Shown here piece after piece: positions 18,259-26,103 of a stretch of DNA of 64,000 bases (position 1 is its first letter; every line of letters begins with the position of its first letter). Below the pieces are notes generated by a model, which saw nothing but the letters and a program-made list of their open reading frames with translations, was not told the origin of the DNA and did no database searches. Origin of the DNA: Corallococcus silvisoli (GTDB taxonomy: Bacteria > Myxococcota > Myxococcia > Myxococcales > Myxococcaceae); contig NZ_JAAAPJ010000001.1 of assembly GCF_009909145.1 (NCBI RefSeq), forward strand, positions 682,001 to 746,000, written 5' to 3'. Made by a program: the position numbers and the translations under genes.

Positions 18259-19686
18259 CTACTCCGGCCGCGGCTCCGGCGGACGCACCAGCGCCTTCAT
18301 CGGCACGGGCGCGGGCGGGGCCTCGCGCGGGGTGTGCGCGCGCTGCTTCGGATCCGGACGCTCCACCACGCGGGCGATGAGGTCGTAGTCGTGCGCCTCC
18401 GTCACCTCCACGGTGACGAACTCGCCCGGGTACGCCAGGCCGTCGTTGATGTAGACCAGCCCGTCGATCTCCGGCGCCTGGCCCTCGTGGCGGCCCACCA
18501 GCAGGTGCTCGGACTCCTCGCTGGGGCCCTCCACCAGGACGGTGAGCTTCTGGCCCACGAGCTTCTTGTTCTGCTCGCGGTTGATGCGCTTCTGGATGGC
18601 CATCACCTCGCGCCAGCGGCGCTCGATGGTCTTCGCCGGGACCTTGTTCGGCAGGTCGAACGCGGAGGTGCCTTCCTCGTCGGAGTACTGGAAGACGCCC
18701 AGGCGCTGGAAGCGCTGCTCCTTCACGAACTCCTTCAGCAGCTCGAAGTCCTCCTCCGTCTCCCCCGGCAGGCCGACGATGAGCGAGGTGCGCATCACCA
18801 GGTTCGGCACGCGCTCACGCAGCTTGGTGAGCAGCTCCTTGAGGAACTTGGAGTTGCGGCCGCGCTTCATGGACAGGAGCAGCTTGTCGCTGGCGTGCTG
18901 CACCGGCATGTCCAGGTAGTTGGCGATCTTCGGCTCGGACGCGATGACGTCGATGAGCTCGTCCGGGAACACGCGCGGGTAGGCGTAGTGCAGGCGGATC
19001 CACTTCACGTCCACCTTCACCAGCTCCTTGAGCAGCTCGTGGAGCTTGGGCTTGCCGGGCAGGTCATGCCCGTACGCCGTCAGGTCCTGCGCGACGAGGT
19101 TCAGCTCCTGCACGCCGCTGTCCGCCAGCTTGCGCGCCTCCGCCATGATGTCTTCCACCGTGCGCGAGCGCTGGCCGCCGCGCAGCGTGGGGATGATGCA
19201 GAACGCACAGGCGTTGTCGCAGCCCTCGGAGATCTTGAGGTACGCCGTGTACTTCGGCATCGAGTTGATGCGCGGCGTCTCCGCGTTGTGGATGTAGTCC
19301 GGATCCGGGATGACCTGGCGAGGCGAGGCCTCCGCGGCCAGCAGGTCGCCAATCTGGGCGTACGCGCTGGTGCCCAGGAAGTGGTCCACCTCCGGCATCT
19401 CCTGCGCCAGGTCGTGGCCGTAGCGCTGGGACAGGCAGCCGGTGACGACGAGCGTCTTGCACGCGCCCGTCTTCTTCAGCTCCGCCATCTCCAGGATGGA
19501 GTCCACCGACTCCTGCTTCGCCGGGCCGATGAAGGCACACGTGTTGACGACGATGACCTGGGCTTCGGTGGGGTCCTGCACGAGCGAGTAGCCGCGGGTG
19601 CGAAGCGTGCCCAGCATCACCTCGGAGTCCACCCGGTTCTTCGGGCAGCCGAGGGTCATCATGTACAGGCTCTTGGTGTCTTCCAC
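18259..19686 (-). CDS. rimO: Ribosomal protein S12 methylthiotransferase RimO
   Basis: 475 residues. RimO is a radical-SAM enzyme that adds a methylthio group to an Asp of ribosomal protein S12. The UPF0004 domain has Cys14, Cys50 and Cys84 for the auxiliary cluster; the radical-SAM triad is C156-x3-C160-x2-C163 ([10 protein letters not shown]). A TRAM domain lies near 385-450. The last ~25 residues are a Pro-rich extension not needed by the family. It is the last gene of a minus-strand run with RNase J and the YajQ protein, 6 nt after the secreted-protein gene. Confidence 0.95.
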   Translation of the reverse strand: MEDTKSLYMMTLGCPKNRVDSEVMLGTLRTRGYSLVQDPTEAQVIVVNTCAFIGPAKQESVDSILEMAELKKTGACKTLVVTGCLSQRYGHDLAQEMPEVDHFLGTSAYAQIGDLLAAEASPRQVIPDPDYIHNAETPRINSMPKYTAYLKISEGCDNACAFCIIPTLRGGQRSRTVEDIMAEARKLADSGVQELNLVAQDLTAYGHDLPGKPKLHELLKELVKVDVKWIRLHYAYPRVFPDELIDVIASEPKIANYLDMPVQHASDKLLLSMKRGRNSKFLKELLTKLRERVPNLVMRTSLIVGLPGETEEDFELLKEFVKEQRFQRLGVFQYSDEEGTSAFDLPNKVPAKTIERRWREVMAIQKRINREQNKKLVGQKLTVLVEGPSEESEHLLVGRHEGQAPEIDGLVYINDGLAYPGEFVTVEVTEAHDYDLIARVVERPDPKQRAHTPREAPPAPVPMKALVRPPEPRPE

Positions 19687-19692
19687 TCGCGT

Positions 19693-20808
19693 CTACCGCT
19701 TTCCCAGTTGCGTCCGCTCGAAGTGGTCCGCACTCCAAACGAAGTTGATGATGGCGCCGTTCGAGTAACCGATGTCCAGCGCCCCCTGTTCATCCAGTTC
19801 AACGGACGTGGCGCGCCCCAGCGCACAGGTGGCGGCCGGCCAATCAAGCACCCGCTGTGCCGTCTTGCCCGACACCACGTAGAGCCCCATCCGGAGCTCG
19901 TCGTCGGAGTCGCATTGACCCTCGACGGCATAAGGATTCTTCCCGGTGAGCACGGTCACGACCGGTCGCCCGTCCGGCAGGCTCAACGTCTCCGGCAGGT
20001 TCACGCCCATCTTCGACGCGTCCACGGCGTTGGGCGCCACCAGCGCGCGCAACGAGGCGGGCGTGAGCGGCGCGTCGCCCTGGGCCCACTCGGGGTAGCT
20101 CAGCACGCCCCACCCGAGCCAGCCCGTGGGCGCGGCCTCCAGGGTGGTGACGTTCGCGGGGGGCTTGAGCTTGAGGTTCTTGCGCGCCTCGTCCGGCAGG
20201 CGCAGCGCCTCTCCCTCCGGGGGCGTGCCGCCCTTGCAGTTGGACACCGGCACCGCCTTGGCGCCCACCTGGTCCTGGTCCTCGTAGGTGATGCACAGGT
20301 CCATGACGAGCGGATCCACCGCGGGGAAGCGCGGCAGGGCGCGCACCGGGATCAGCGCCACCACCGACAGCGTGTCGCCCTGGCGGTGCACCGCGGCGTT
20401 CACCAGCGACTGCGCGAACTGGGGCGTGCCGCTGTCGGCCCCGGAGGTGCGCTGGCCGTCGAAGGCGAAGCGGTAGGTGTAGCCAGGGGAGGTGGGGCCC
20501 GCATCCGGGAAGTGGAGGGTGAGGGTGATGAGGTCGCCCGCCAGCAGCTGGTTGTCCGTGGCCTCCACGCCCACGAAGAGCGTGTCCTTGCGCCAGCCCA
20601 CCCGGGCGGAGAAGTTCGCGGTGGCGCCCTCGACGGACAGCGGCTTGATGATCAGCGGCGAACCGAAGTCCTTGAGCCCCTTCTCCGGTTGCGGTGCCTT
20701 CTTGAGCACGGGCACCGGCTTGCTGGGCCTGGGCGCCGGGTCCTGCGCGAGCGCGGGAGGGGCGAACAGCAGACAGAGGGGCAGGAGGGCCAGACGGGCA
20801 GCGTGCAT
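19693..20808 (-). CDS. Hypothetical secreted protein, sugar-binding-like fold
   Basis: 371 residues. A clear signal peptide ends ...PPALA-QD, followed by a Pro-rich linker. The region about 50-180 (SARVGWRKDTLFVGVEATDN ... RFAFDGQR) resembles the beta-sandwich of DOMON/CBM9-type domains seen in envelope proteins, but no binding residues can be named. The C-terminal 180 residues have no recognisable family. It is inserted between yajQ and rimO with short spacers (14 and 6 nt), so it is presumably co-transcribed with RNA/translation genes, which is an odd location for a periplasmic protein. Confidence 0.72.
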   Translation of the reverse strand: MHAARLALLPLCLLFAPPALAQDPAPRPSKPVPVLKKAPQPEKGLKDFGSPLIIKPLSVEGATANFSARVGWRKDTLFVGVEATDNQLLAGDLITLTLHFPDAGPTSPGYTYRFAFDGQRTSGADSGTPQFAQSLVNAAVHRQGDTLSVVALIPVRALPRFPAVDPLVMDLCITYEDQDQVGAKAVPVSNCKGGTPPEGEALRLPDEARKNLKLKPPANVTTLEAAPTGWLGWGVLSYPEWAQGDAPLTPASLRALVAPNAVDASKMGVNLPETLSLPDGRPVVTVLTGKNPYAVEGQCDSDDELRMGLYVVSGKTAQRVLDWPAATCALGRATSVELDEQGALDIGYSNGAIINFVWSADHFERTQLGKR

Positions 20809-20822
20809 GGCGGAGGGTGTCT

Positions 20823-21320
20823 CTAGTCGCGGAAGTTGGTGAACTGCATGTCCAGGCTCAGCCGGTCCTGCTCCTTGCGGAACAGCGCCATGGCGGCCTG
20901 CAGGTCGTCGCGGTTCTTGCCCGTGACTCGGAGCTGATCCGCCTGGATGGAGCCCTGCACCTTGAGCTTGGACTCCTTGAGGATCTTGATGAGCTCCTTC
21001 GACTTCTCCACCGGGATGCCCTGCTGGAGCTTGATGGGCTGCTTCACGTTGTGGAGGCCCGTCTTCTCGATGTCGCCGAACTCCAGGGTGCGCAGGCTGA
21101 TGTTGCGCTTGGCCAGCCTCGCCAGGAGCACCTCCTTGGCGGCCTGGACCTTGTCCTCGCTGTTGGCCTTCACGGTCAGCGAGGTGTGGTCCGGGGCGAT
21201 GACGATGTCGGCATTGACGCCCTGGAAGTCATACCGCGTGCTGAGCTCCTTCTTGGTCTGATTGACCGCGTTGTCGAGCTCAGCCAGATCGATTTTGGAG
21301 ACGACGTCGAAGGAGGGCAT
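20823..21320 (-). CDS. yajQ: YajQ-family nucleotide-binding protein
   Basis: 165 residues, full length. It begins MPSFDVVSKIDLAELDNAVN and carries STRYDFQG and KQGIP-like elements (IKLQQGIPVEKSKE) of the YajQ/DUF520 family. Its members are two-ferredoxin-fold proteins reported to bind c-di-GMP or RNA. It lies 30 nt downstream of the RNase J gene and upstream of rimO. Function in this organism is inferred only from the family. Confidence 0.93.
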   Translation of the reverse strand: MPSFDVVSKIDLAELDNAVNQTKKELSTRYDFQGVNADIVIAPDHTSLTVKANSEDKVQAAKEVLLARLAKRNISLRTLEFGDIEKTGLHNVKQPIKLQQGIPVEKSKELIKILKESKLKVQGSIQADQLRVTGKNRDDLQAAMALFRKEQDRLSLDMQFTNFRD

Positions 21321-21350
21321 GGGGGGGACCTTTTCGCGCCCTTACCATAC

Positions 21351-22991
21351 CTACACCCGGACGACCAAGGGCACCACCAGGGGCCGCCGGGAGGTGTGTT
21401 GTTTGAAGGCCCGCTTCACCGCCCGGACCAGCTCCTCGCGCGCCAGGGCGTCGTCCCCGCGCAGCTGGGGGTTGAGCTCCTCGAAGAAGGCCCGCGCATC
21501 CTGGGCCACCCGGGACAGCACGCCCTGCTCGTCCGGGTTCAGCCCCTGTCCGGACAGCTGGGGCCCCGCCACCAGGGCCTGGGTGTCCCGCCGCAGCACC
21601 ACCGCCGCGGCCACCACGCCCGTCTCCGCCAGGCGGTTGCGCTCCGCCAGCGTCTCCGGCGTCACCACCCCATCCCCGGAGCGCTCACGCAGGATGCGTC
21701 CGGAGGTCACGCTGCCGGTGAAGCGACCCTGCCCGTCCTCGAAGGCCACCACGTCGCCGTCGTGCGCCAGGAGCAGCCCTTCCGGGGCCATGCCCGCCTC
21801 GCGCGCGGTGGTCAGGTGTCGGTGCAGGTGCCGGACTTCCCCATGCACGGGCATGAAGTTCTTGGGGCGCACGATGTCCAGAACGCGGCGTTGCTGGGGC
21901 CGGCTGGCGTGTCCGGAGACGTGCACGCCGGGCTCCACCTGGGCGTAGACGATGCGCGCGCCGCGCCAGTGGAGCTGATCCAAGAGCGCGCCGACGGAGC
22001 GCTCGTTGCCGGGGATGGGACGGGCGCTGACGATGACCGTGTCGCCGGGCTCCAGGCGCACGGGCCCGTCACCCTGGGCCAGCTGGGTGAGGCCCGCGCG
22101 GGGTTCGCCCTGGGCGCCCGTGGTGAGCACCGCCACGCGGTGGGGCGCGAGCTTGGGCACGGAGTCCAGGTGCACGAAGAGCGAGTCGGGCACGTCCAGG
22201 TAGCCCATCTCCCGCGCCAGCTCCACGTTGCGCACCATGCTGCGGCCCTGGAGCGCGACCAGCCGGCCGGTGCGCTCGCACAGGTCCAGCAGGTGCCGCA
22301 CGCGGTGGAGGTTGGAGGAGAACTGCGCCACCACGATGCGGCCCTTCGTCTCGTGGAACAGGCGCTCGAAGGTGGTCTGCACCACGCGCTCGCTGCCGGT
22401 CTCCTCCGTGTGCTCGGAGTTGGTGGAGTCCGACAGCAGGCACAGCACGCCCTCGTCGCCCGCCTCGCCCCAGCGCTCCAGGTCCGTCTTCAGGCCGTCG
22501 ATGGGGTCGGGGTCCAGCTTGAAGTCGCCGGTGTGGATGATGGTGCCTTCGGGGGTGCGGACGATGAAGCCCACCGCGTCCGGCACGGTGTGCGTCACGC
22601 GCGTGGCCTCCACCTGGAAGGCGCTGCCCACGGGGAAGGGCGTGCGCGGCTCGATTTCGCGCAGGTCCGCCTCCACGCCCAGCTCCTCCAGGCGCTGGCG
22701 CGCGAGGGCCAGCGTGAAGCGCGTGCCGTAGATGGGAACCGACACGTCGCCGAGCAGGTAGGGGAGCGCACCGATGTGGTCCTCGTGCCCGTGAGTCAGC
22801 AGCACGCCCTTGAGCTGCGCGGCGTTGCGTTTCAGGTGCGTGAAGTCCGGGACGATGATGTCCACGCCGGGCATTCCCGACGAGGGGAACATCAGGCCGG
22901 CGTCGATGAGCAGCATCTCCCCTCGACAGGCGAGCACCATGGCGTTGAGGCCGATTTCGCCGAGGCCGCCCAGAGGTATGACGTGGAGCAT
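21351..22991 (-). CDS. rnj: Ribonuclease J
   Basis: 546 residues. RNase J combines 5'-exonuclease and endonuclease activity on mRNA and rRNA. The metallo-beta-lactamase signature H67-G-H69-E-D71-H72 is intact, with the second metal ligands in HTGDFKLD and the beta-CASP segments (LLSDSTNSE; VSARPIPGNE). The C-terminal domain (~last 100 residues) is present. It is the first gene of a minus-strand operon with yajQ and rimO. The promoter must lie in the 154-bp gap shared with blaI. Confidence 0.93.
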   Translation of the reverse strand: MLHVIPLGGLGEIGLNAMVLACRGEMLLIDAGLMFPSSGMPGVDIIVPDFTHLKRNAAQLKGVLLTHGHEDHIGALPYLLGDVSVPIYGTRFTLALARQRLEELGVEADLREIEPRTPFPVGSAFQVEATRVTHTVPDAVGFIVRTPEGTIIHTGDFKLDPDPIDGLKTDLERWGEAGDEGVLCLLSDSTNSEHTEETGSERVVQTTFERLFHETKGRIVVAQFSSNLHRVRHLLDLCERTGRLVALQGRSMVRNVELAREMGYLDVPDSLFVHLDSVPKLAPHRVAVLTTGAQGEPRAGLTQLAQGDGPVRLEPGDTVIVSARPIPGNERSVGALLDQLHWRGARIVYAQVEPGVHVSGHASRPQQRRVLDIVRPKNFMPVHGEVRHLHRHLTTAREAGMAPEGLLLAHDGDVVAFEDGQGRFTGSVTSGRILRERSGDGVVTPETLAERNRLAETGVVAAAVVLRRDTQALVAGPQLSGQGLNPDEQGVLSRVAQDARAFFEELNPQLRGDDALAREELVRAVKRAFKQHTSRRPLVVPLVVRV

Positions 22992-23084
22992 GTGGCCTGG
23001 AGTCTAAGGGCCCTGCCCGTCCCGTGCGTGGGAATCCGCACTCCGGCGCTTCGAACTCCAGCGCCCGCCTGCTTGACGGATTTA

Positions 23085-23127
23085 AACTAAAGGCTTAGTT
23101 GTATTCGAACTAAGGTCTTAGTTCGAA
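23085..23127 (+). promoter_or_regulatory. Double palindromic BlaI-type operator
   Basis: Two perfect inverted repeats with the same core stand just before the repressor gene. Site 1 (23085-23100) is AACTAA-AGGC-TTAGTT. Site 2 (23104-23127) has 10-bp arms TTCGAACTAA and TTAGTTCGAA around GGTC. This AT-rich island stands out from the GC-rich surroundings. A TTGACG (-35-like) lies at 23073-23078, so bound repressor would cover the promoter. Autoregulation and control of the overlapping protease gene are expected; RNase J, divergent, may also be affected. Confidence 0.8.
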
Positions 23128-23145
23128 GCCGTGGAGGTCCGCCCC

Positions 23146-23544
23146 GTGTCCAGGTCGCCGTCCGCAGAGGAGTCCAAGCCGCTCACGCCGGTGGAGCTGG
23201 AGCTGATGCAGTGGGTGTGGAGGTTGGGGGAGGTGAGCGTGGCGGACGTGCTCGCGGCGCTGCCGCCGGAGCGCAAGCTGGCCTACACGTCGGTGTCCAC
23301 GGTGCTGCGCATCCTGGAGCAGAAGGGCGTGGTGCACAGCCGCAAGGAGGGGCGGGGGCACCTGTATTCGGCGCGGCTGTCGCGCGAGGCGTACGAGGCC
23401 CAGAGTGTGCGCCACCTGGTGGCGACGGTGTTCGACGGGACGCCTTCGTCGCTCGTGGCGAGGCTGGTGGAGGCGGTGCCGCTGTCCGCGGAGGAGGTGG
23501 AGCAGATCCGCAAGCTGCTGGGCCGCAAGGGGGGCCGGGGATGA
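23146..23544 (+). CDS. BlaI/MecI-family transcriptional repressor
   Basis: 132 residues. BlaI/MecI repressors are winged-helix dimers inactivated by cleavage. The family pattern is clear: LTPVELELMQWVWRLGEVSVADVLAAL, then YTSVSTVLRILEQKG, the recognition region, and HLYSARLSREAYEA; the C-terminal dimerisation part ends KLLGRKGGRG. I prefer the GTG at 23146, 8 nt after GGAGG, over the GTG at 23131 that lies within that ribosome site. Its stop overlaps the protease start (ATGA), so the two are translationally coupled. Confidence 0.92.
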   Translation: MSRSPSAEESKPLTPVELELMQWVWRLGEVSVADVLAALPPERKLAYTSVSTVLRILEQKGVVHSRKEGRGHLYSARLSREAYEAQSVRHLVATVFDGTPSSLVARLVEAVPLSAEEVEQIRKLLGRKGGRG

Positions 23545-25136
23545 GCGCCCTGTTCCAGGACGTGCTGGCCGCGTACGTCATCTCGGCGGTGTTGGTGGCG
23601 GTGGGCTTCGGGCTGCTGCGTGCCGCGCTGGCACTGGGAGTGGAGCGGAGCCTGAGCGCCCGGCAGACGCTTCGCGTGGGCCGGGTGACGCTGGGGCTGG
23701 CGGTGGTGCTGCCGTGGGCCGGGCTCGTGGCGCGGGAGTTCCTGCCGGCGGGGCCCCTCTTCACCTTCGAGCGCTCGCTGGTGCGCTACGCCGCGCCGCT
23801 GGCGCCCGCCGTGGCTCGGCCGCTGGGGGGCCCCGTGCAGGGGGCTTCTTCGGTGGAGGGGGGGCTGCGCACGGGGATGCCCTGGGTGACGGTGGGGCTG
23901 GGCGTGGGGGCGCTGGCGTTCCTGGCGTGGGAGCTGCGCCGGTACGCGAGGCTGCGGCGGAAGTTGGAGGCGCTGCCGGTGCTTCGTCGCGTGGGCCGCG
24001 TCCGCGTGGTGTTGGGGGACGTGGCGGGCGGCGCGTTCTCGGTCTGGTTCCCCGGGGGCGGCGCGTGGGCGGTGGTGCCCTCCGACGTGCTGGAGGACGC
24101 GGAGGCGCTGCGGCTGACGGTGCGGCATGAGCTGCAACACCACCGGCAGCGCGACACGGTGCTCGCGTACGCGCGGCTCGGCTTCGACAGCGCGTTCTTC
24201 TGGCATCCCTTCGCGCGGTCGTTCTCGCGGTGGCTGGCGGAGTACCAGGAGCTCGCCTGTGACGAGGCGCTCGTCATGTCGAAACACGTGCCCACGGAGG
24301 CGTACGCGCGCTGCCTGCTCCAGGCCTCGCTGCGGATCCCCGCGGCCTTCTCTCTTCCCGCCGGAGTCACCGGCATGTCCCACCCCACAGTCAGGAGGAT
24401 CCGCATGTTGTTCGAACCCCGCCCCCGCAGTTCCGTGCGCACGCTGGGCCTGTCTCTCTCGTTGGCGTTGGTGCTCGCGCCCCTGGCGCTGTGGGCGCAG
24501 GGCGCGGTGCGTGGGCGCGCGGTGTCGCTCGCGGAGGCCCGTGCGCTCGCGGAGGCAGGGCCGCGAGAGGGGGACCTGCCCGTGGTGGTGGATGCCGCGG
24601 TGGTGGAGCAGCTCAACCGGTTCATCACGACGCCGAAGGGGCGCGACTTCATGCGCAAGGCGCTGGCGAACCTCGCGGCGCACCGCGAGGCGATGGTGGG
24701 CACGCTGCGCTCGCGCTCGCTTCCGGAGGGGCTGCTCGCCGTGGCGATGGTGGAGTCCGCGGTGAGCAACCTGCCGGAGACGTCGCGCGAGCCCTCGATG
24801 GCCCCGGGGCCCCGGGGCGCGGGCGTGTGGATGTTCATTCCGGAGACGGCGCGACGCTTCGGGCTGAAGGTGGAGGCGGGGCGCGACGAGCGGCTGGACG
24901 TGGCGCGTGAGACGGAGGCCGCCGCGGCGCTCTTCCAGGCGTTGTACTCGCGCTATGGCGATTGGCGGCTCGCGCTCGCGGCGTACAACCAGGGGGAGGC
25001 CGTGGTGGACCGCGCCGTCACGGAGACCGGCGTGCGTGACGTGAGCGAGCTGACGCGCACCGGCAAGCTGAACAGCTACACCGCCACCGTGCAGGCGGGG
25101 GTGTTGTTGCTGCGCAATCCGCATCTGCTCGACTGA
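23541..25136 (+). CDS. BlaR1-like M56 membrane protease fused to an MltD-like transglycosylase domain
   Basis: 531 residues. The N-terminal 320 residues have BlaR1/MecR1 topology: membrane segments near 10-30, 46-64, 115-131 and 301-319, with a cytosolic M56 metalloprotease between the third and fourth (HELQH at 196-200; downstream acidic ligand in LACDEA). In BlaR1 a penicillin-binding domain follows the last membrane segment. Here residues ~345-531 form a lytic-transglycosylase (SLT/MltD) domain: LPEGLLAVAMVES with catalytic Glu405, GVWMFIPETARRFGLKV and LALAAYNQGEA. It should face the periplasm. It is translationally coupled to the BlaI-type repressor. The likely role is a peptidoglycan-responsive sensor-protease; whether the SLT domain cuts or only binds glycan is unknown. 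Confidence 0.9.
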   Translation: MSALFQDVLAAYVISAVLVAVGFGLLRAALALGVERSLSARQTLRVGRVTLGLAVVLPWAGLVAREFLPAGPLFTFERSLVRYAAPLAPAVARPLGGPVQGASSVEGGLRTGMPWVTVGLGVGALAFLAWELRRYARLRRKLEALPVLRRVGRVRVVLGDVAGGAFSVWFPGGGAWAVVPSDVLEDAEALRLTVRHELQHHRQRDTVLAYARLGFDSAFFWHPFARSFSRWLAEYQELACDEALVMSKHVPTEAYARCLLQASLRIPAAFSLPAGVTGMSHPTVRRIRMLFEPRPRSSVRTLGLSLSLALVLAPLALWAQGAVRGRAVSLAEARALAEAGPREGDLPVVVDAAVVEQLNRFITTPKGRDFMRKALANLAAHREAMVGTLRSRSLPEGLLAVAMVESAVSNLPETSREPSMAPGPRGAGVWMFIPETARRFGLKVEAGRDERLDVARETEAAAALFQALYSRYGDWRLALAAYNQGEAVVDRAVTETGVRDVSELTRTGKLNSYTATVQAGVLLLRNPHLLD

Positions 25137-25298
25137 GCGTCGCTCGCGCGGGGAGGGTGCGCTCCTCCCTCGCACCGCGGTCTGTTGGATCTGCTTCAGG
25201 CGCCCTGGGGAATGTCGCCGGGGCGCCGGGGTTCGGATGTACGCCACCCTGCTTTCGCGCGAGGATGGCGGCGGTCAGCACAAGGGTGGGGAAACGCC

Positions 25299-26099
25299 AT
25301 GAAGATCGTCGCGCTCGTTCGTCCGGCGGGAGAAGTGCCGGAAGCAGCCCAGGTGCTCGCGGCCGCGGCCGGCATGGCTCCAGCGGAGGCCCGCATGCGG
25401 CTGGCACCGGAGCCTCCCGCCCTGCTCGCGCGGCTGGCTCCCGAGGCGGCGGATGTCCTGGTCCAGACGCTCCGGGACGCGGGGCTCGCGGCGCTCGCCA
25501 TCGACGAGGCGGGCGTCGTGGAGCGCGTGACGGCTCGGACCGCGACGTTCGGCCCCACGGAGGGGACGTTCACCCCTCGCGCGGGCGCTCCGCTCACCCT
25601 GGCCTGGGAGGATGTGACGGTCATCCTCCGGGGCGCGTCGTCCCTGCGCACGCAGAGCGAGCACACGGAGAAGTCGACCCAGGTGGCGCTGGGCACGGCC
25701 CTCATCACCGGCGGCCTGAAGATGACGAAGACCACGGAGAAGAGCGTGCGCGGCTCCCAGGAGGAGACGTCGCAGGTGCTCTTCCTCTTCGACCGCGAGG
25801 GCCGGGGCGCGGTGCTGCCAGAGGTGGGGCTCGACTTCTCCTGCCTGGGCCCCGCGATGCAGCCTTCGCGCACGGCGAACATGGTCGCCCTGTCGCGCCT
25901 GGTGCGCGAGCGCGCGCCCTCCGCCTTCTACGACGAACGGCTGCTGCGGCTGGGACGCCGGCCGCTGCCCTTCGTGCTGGGCGGGGCGGTGCAGGTGGTC
26001 AGCGGCACCACGTCCCATTCCCGCATCAACACCGCGCAGGGCCTGGATGTGCTCGCGGAGGCCATGCGTCTGGGCGTGGTGCAGGGCTTGCTGCCCTGA
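25299..26099 (+). CDS. Hypothetical protein
   Basis: 266 residues; no recognised family. The start is an ATG after GTGGGGAAACGCC; in-frame codons upstream lack conservation signals. The N-terminal ~85 residues are Ala-rich and helical (EAAQVLAAAAGMAPAEARMR...LVQTLRDAG), a pattern reminiscent of small helical/ACT-like folds that sense neighbours. The rest is beta-rich (VTVILRGASSLRTQS, TSQVLFLFDREGRGAVL). No signal peptide or membrane helix, so it is probably cytosolic. It is convergent with the Clp-RF2 fusion gene, 4 nt apart. Confidence 0.7.
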   Translation: MKIVALVRPAGEVPEAAQVLAAAAGMAPAEARMRLAPEPPALLARLAPEAADVLVQTLRDAGLAALAIDEAGVVERVTARTATFGPTEGTFTPRAGAPLTLAWEDVTVILRGASSLRTQSEHTEKSTQVALGTALITGGLKMTKTTEKSVRGSQEETSQVLFLFDREGRGAVLPEVGLDFSCLGPAMQPSRTANMVALSRLVRERAPSAFYDERLLRLGRRPLPFVLGGAVQVVSGTTSHSRINTAQGLDVLAEAMRLGVVQGLLP

Positions 26100-26103
26100 C
26101 GCC

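Noticed and set aside
23131..23145. GTG at 23131 as start of the BlaI-type gene
   Set aside because: That GTG contains the GGAGG ribosome site for the GTG at 23146 and has none of its own.
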